In this document: piece after piece, positions 63,406 through 64,000 of the stretch
How the letters are laid out: every line of letters starts with the position of its first letter
Numbering within the stretch: the stretch's first letter is position 1
NCBI RefSeq assembly: GCF_016405145.1
Contig: NZ_JAEKIA010000006.1
Coordinates: forward strand, 1 to 64,000
Direction: 5' to 3'
Origin: Schaalia cardiffensis
GTDB taxonomy: Bacteria > Actinomycetota > Actinomycetes > Actinomycetales > Actinomycetaceae
DNA: 64,000 nucleotides
Program-made: the position numbers and the translations under genes
Notes under the pieces: model-generated
What the model saw: the letters and a program-made list of their open reading frames with translations, nothing else
The model's database searches: none
Told to the model about the DNA's origin: nothing

Positions 63406-64000
63406 ATGACCGCGAAGGACACCGCAGCCGTGTCAGGGACACAGGATCTGCAGCGCACTTTGCAGAACCGTCACGTCCAGCTCATTGCAATCGGCGGAGC
63501 AATCGGCACGGGCCTGTTCATGGGCTCGGGCAAAACGATCGCGACCGCGGGACCCTCGGTCCTCTTCGTCTACACCATCATCGGAGCCGTCCTCTTCCTC
63601 TTCATGCGAGCCATGGGAGAGCTTTTCCTCTCCGACTCGCGCTACACGACTTTCGCCGACATTGCGCGTGACCTCATTGGCCCCTGGGCCGGTTTCGTCA
63701 CGGGGTGGACCTACTGGATGTGCTGGGTCGTCACCGGTGTCGCGGACATGGTCGCGATCACCGGTTACATCCGCTTTTGGTGGCCCACAACGCCTGCGTG
63801 GATCCCGATTGTGATCATGACGGCCCTGCTCTTCACACTCAATGCGATGACGGTCAAGGCCTTCGGTGAAACAGAGTTCTGGTTCGCCCTCGTGAAGATC
63901 ATCGCGATCCTCGCCCTCGTCTTCGTGGGAATCGGAATGGTCCTTATGGGCACCATCGACGAGGCCGGAACCGCTGCCGCGGCCTCGAATCTTTGGTCGC
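63406..64000 (+). CDS. Amino-acid permease of the APC superfamily (N-terminal part)
   Basis: The frame stays open to the window end. The sequence LQRTLQNRHVQLIAIGGAIG then TGLFMGSGKTI is the start signature of AAT-type amino-acid/proton symporters such as CycA or AnsP. TM segments follow (VLFVYTIIGAVLFLFMRAMGELF and others). TTGAAGGAG precedes ATG 63406. About 198 of some 450-490 residues are present. The substrate cannot be told from this part. Confidence 0.9.
   Translation, partial: MTAKDTAAVSGTQDLQRTLQNRHVQLIAIGGAIGTGLFMGSGKTIATAGPSVLFVYTIIGAVLFLFMRAMGELFLSDSRYTTFADIARDLIGPWAGFVTGWTYWMCWVVTGVADMVAITGYIRFWWPTTPAWIPIVIMTALLFTLNAMTVKAFGETEFWFALVKIIAILALVFVGIGMVLMGTIDEAGTAAAASNLWS

Overview
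The window looks like an actinobacterial chromosome, most like Actinomyces/Schaalia (inferred from gene order and protein style, not from a database search). It carries the origin region: dnaA, dnaN, recF, a DUF721/DciA gene, gyrB, gyrA and a DUF3566 gene run leftward, and rpmH, rnpA, yidD, yidC, jag, rsmG, parA and parB run rightward. GTG starts and AGGAGG-type Shine-Dalgarno sites are common. Base composition is mostly GC-rich, with visibly AT-richer stretches at about 17.5-18.3 kb and 56.7-57.9 kb.

Layout. 0-1.3 kb: an unidentified CDS tail, tRNA-Ala(TGC), a DLW-39-type small protein, tRNA-Ile(GAT) and a DUF3566 membrane protein. 1.3-12.1 kb: gyrase, DciA-like protein, RecF, DnaN and DnaA, with DnaA-box clusters on both sides of dnaA. 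12.1-25 kb: ribosome/insertase genes and the ParABS system. Four perfect 16-bp parS palindromes are spread over 5.3 kb, one of them inside parB. parA and parB are separated by about 1.6 kb with no recognisable gene. A decayed antisense piece of a second parB lies just downstream of a D-Ala-D-Ala ligase gene. An HAD hydrolase and an aminotransferase complete this block.

25-42.8 kb is accessory metabolism: an MgtC-like protein; a sugar uptake operon (PfkB kinase, lipoprotein binding protein, two-domain ATPase, two permeases, RpiB-like isomerase) with a facing LacI-type regulator; an AlbA_2 ATP-binding regulator flanked by two copies of a 70-bp palindromic repeat, with a third copy upstream of the kinase; an aldose-1-epimerase-like protein; a sugar porter; a Fic protein whose Shine-Dalgarno site lies in a long inverted repeat; an ISL3 remnant; and an HTH/PIN toxin-antitoxin pair. 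Several intergenic spaces hold short tandem repeats.

42.8-54 kb: a four-gene 2-oxoacid:ferredoxin oxidoreductase operon in which the fourth subunit is a GltD-like flavoprotein with ferredoxin clusters; a DUF4353 lipoprotein, DUF4956 membrane protein and VTC polyphosphate polymerase-like protein (a recurrent partnership) with an antisense HAD gene; a RidA protein; and a DUF2249 protein carrying a Gly/Cys/His-rich insert.

54-59.4 kb is a graveyard of Mrr-like, IS3, IS1634-like and ISL3 fragments. Between them lies an AT-richer island with three leftward genes, two of which encode tiny Cys-pair proteins. 59.6-64 kb: the proton-translocating transhydrogenase pntAB, an SRPBCC protein and the start of an amino-acid permease that runs off the window.
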